Source: Melioribacter sp051488685 (GTDB lineage Bacteria > Bacteroidota > Ignavibacteria > Ignavibacteriales > Melioribacteraceae). From it: a stretch of DNA of 64,000 bases. Under the pieces are notes generated by a model, which was given only the letters and a program-made list of their open reading frames with translations, was not told where the DNA came from and ran no database searches. Of this stretch, positions 63,326 through 64,000 are shown one piece after another. The stretch spans positions 1 to 64,000 of the forward strand of contig NZ_JBPSEH010000004.1 of assembly GCF_051488685.1 (NCBI RefSeq). Reading direction: 5' to 3'. Made by a program: the position numbers and the translations under genes. The number at the start of each line of letters is the position of its first letter. The first letter of the stretch is position 1.

Positions 63326-64000
63326 ATGAACCTCGTATTCGATATCGAAACTACCGCTTACGATTTTGAAAGCCTCGGCGAATCACAACAGGAATTTCTT
63401 CTAAGATATGCTGAGCAGGAAAAAGATGAAATTTTAAGATCGGAAAAAATCGAGGAAGCTAAGCGTTACCTGAATCTTTATCCATTCACAGCAAAAGTTA
63501 TTGTTATCGGTATGTTGAATACCGTATCGGAGCATTCTCAAATTTTATTTGAATCGGAAAAAAATGAAGAATGGCATAATGAAGATGGAACAGTTAATTA
63601 TAAAGGTATGACCGAAAATGAAATGCTCAGAACTTTCTGGAATTATGTTCATAAAGTTGACGGCGTTATTACTTTTAATGGAAGGTCATTCGATATCCCT
63701 TTCTTAATGCTTCGGTCAGCAATGCTCGGAATAAAACCCACCAGAAATTTTATTTCACGCCGCTACGATACTAAATTGCACGTCGATCTCCTGGAACAAT
63801 TTACGTTTTATGGACTAACAAAAAAATTCAACCTCGATTTTTACTGCCATTCATTTGGGATAAATTCTCCGAAAGATGGAGGAATTACAGGGATGGAAAT
63901 AAACGAATTATATCGTGCTGGTAAAATAAAAGAAATTGCTTCTTACTGTAGCAGGGATGTACGAGCAACGTTCGAGCTTTATAAAATATGGAAAAATTTT
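63326..64000 (+). CDS. Predicted PolB-type 3'-5' exonuclease, 3' truncated by window end
   Basis: 225 codons are visible and the frame is still open at the edge. FDIET gives the first DEDD residues D6 and E8, FNGRSFDIPFL the second block and YCSRDVRATFELY the last. This matches the family of predicted 3'-5' exonucleases related to DNA polymerase B proofreading domains (DNA_pol_B_exo2). The ATG is preceded by GAGGT. The end of the protein is probably only a short way past the window. Confidence 0.8.
   Translation, partial: MNLVFDIETTAYDFESLGESQQEFLLRYAEQEKDEILRSEKIEEAKRYLNLYPFTAKVIVIGMLNTVSEHSQILFESEKNEEWHNEDGTVNYKGMTENEMLRTFWNYVHKVDGVITFNGRSFDIPFLMLRSAMLGIKPTRNFISRRYDTKLHVDLLEQFTFYGLTKKFNLDFYCHSFGINSPKDGGITGMEINELYRAGKIKEIASYCSRDVRATFELYKIWKNF

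Overview
The window is a dense, AT-rich bacterial chromosome segment with almost every gene on the + strand. Gene content, the Bacteroidota-style -33/-7 promoter look-alikes (TTTG...TAnnTTTG), several beta-barrel outer-membrane proteins and the domain make-up point to the FCB group, most likely an Ignavibacteria/Melioribacter-like member of the Chlorobiota. This placement is inferred from gene families and not from a marker-gene tree. The organism is Gram-negative in plan (Lnt, LolA-like, MsbA-like ABC exporter, LPS-type glycosyltransferase).

Region 1 (1-420): an initiator tRNA on the minus strand with its terminator, followed by a 77-bp duplication of the tRNA 3' end plus terminator. Region 2 (419-13421): recN, an outer-membrane protein, hemW, then the classic translation/transcription operon rimP-nusA-infB-rbfA-truB-ribF-rpsO-pnp, closed by a strong terminator. 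Region 3 (13440-29044): dusB, rng, a small transaldolase, gcvT, comB, ftsK, lolA-like, a flippase-like membrane protein, uppP, a lipoprotein cyclophilin, an NSS amino-acid symporter with a previously easy-to-miss 40-codon MetS-type subunit, holA, an ECF sigma factor with a likely anti-sigma factor, and rpmE. Region 4 (29085-43486): rsmB, a RodZ-like protein, ligA, a STAS protein, a HAD phosphatase, a PgpH-type HD phosphohydrolase, xerD, an SPOR-like lipoprotein, an MsbA-like exporter, a glycosyltransferase, nadK and a one-cysteine thioredoxin-fold protein.

Region 5 (43487-55668) is different: gene density drops, and it holds an Rrf2-family regulator, cydAB, cydDC, a NifX/NafY-type protein and a divergent sigma-54 activator. 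Four long gaps separate these genes. Three of the gaps contain eroded reading frames that are interrupted mainly by point stop codons. It looks like an accessory respiratory/redox module (cytochrome bd, with its CydDC assembly exporter) under control of an Fe-S-type Rrf2 repressor, next to a sigma-54 regulator whose divergent target genes appear to have decayed. A cluster of four TGCAATA heptamers lies just upstream of that regulator.

Region 6 (55669-64000): a three-gene ECF sigma/anti-sigma/DUF6249-like cassette, then era, an EamA transporter, acyP, ispF, a DedA protein, lnt, a threonine aldolase and the start of a PolB-type 3'-5' exonuclease that runs off the window. No rRNA, CRISPR array, intact insertion sequence or prophage was seen. 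The most interesting material is the degenerate cyd island, the TGCAATA cluster and the tRNA/terminator duplication.
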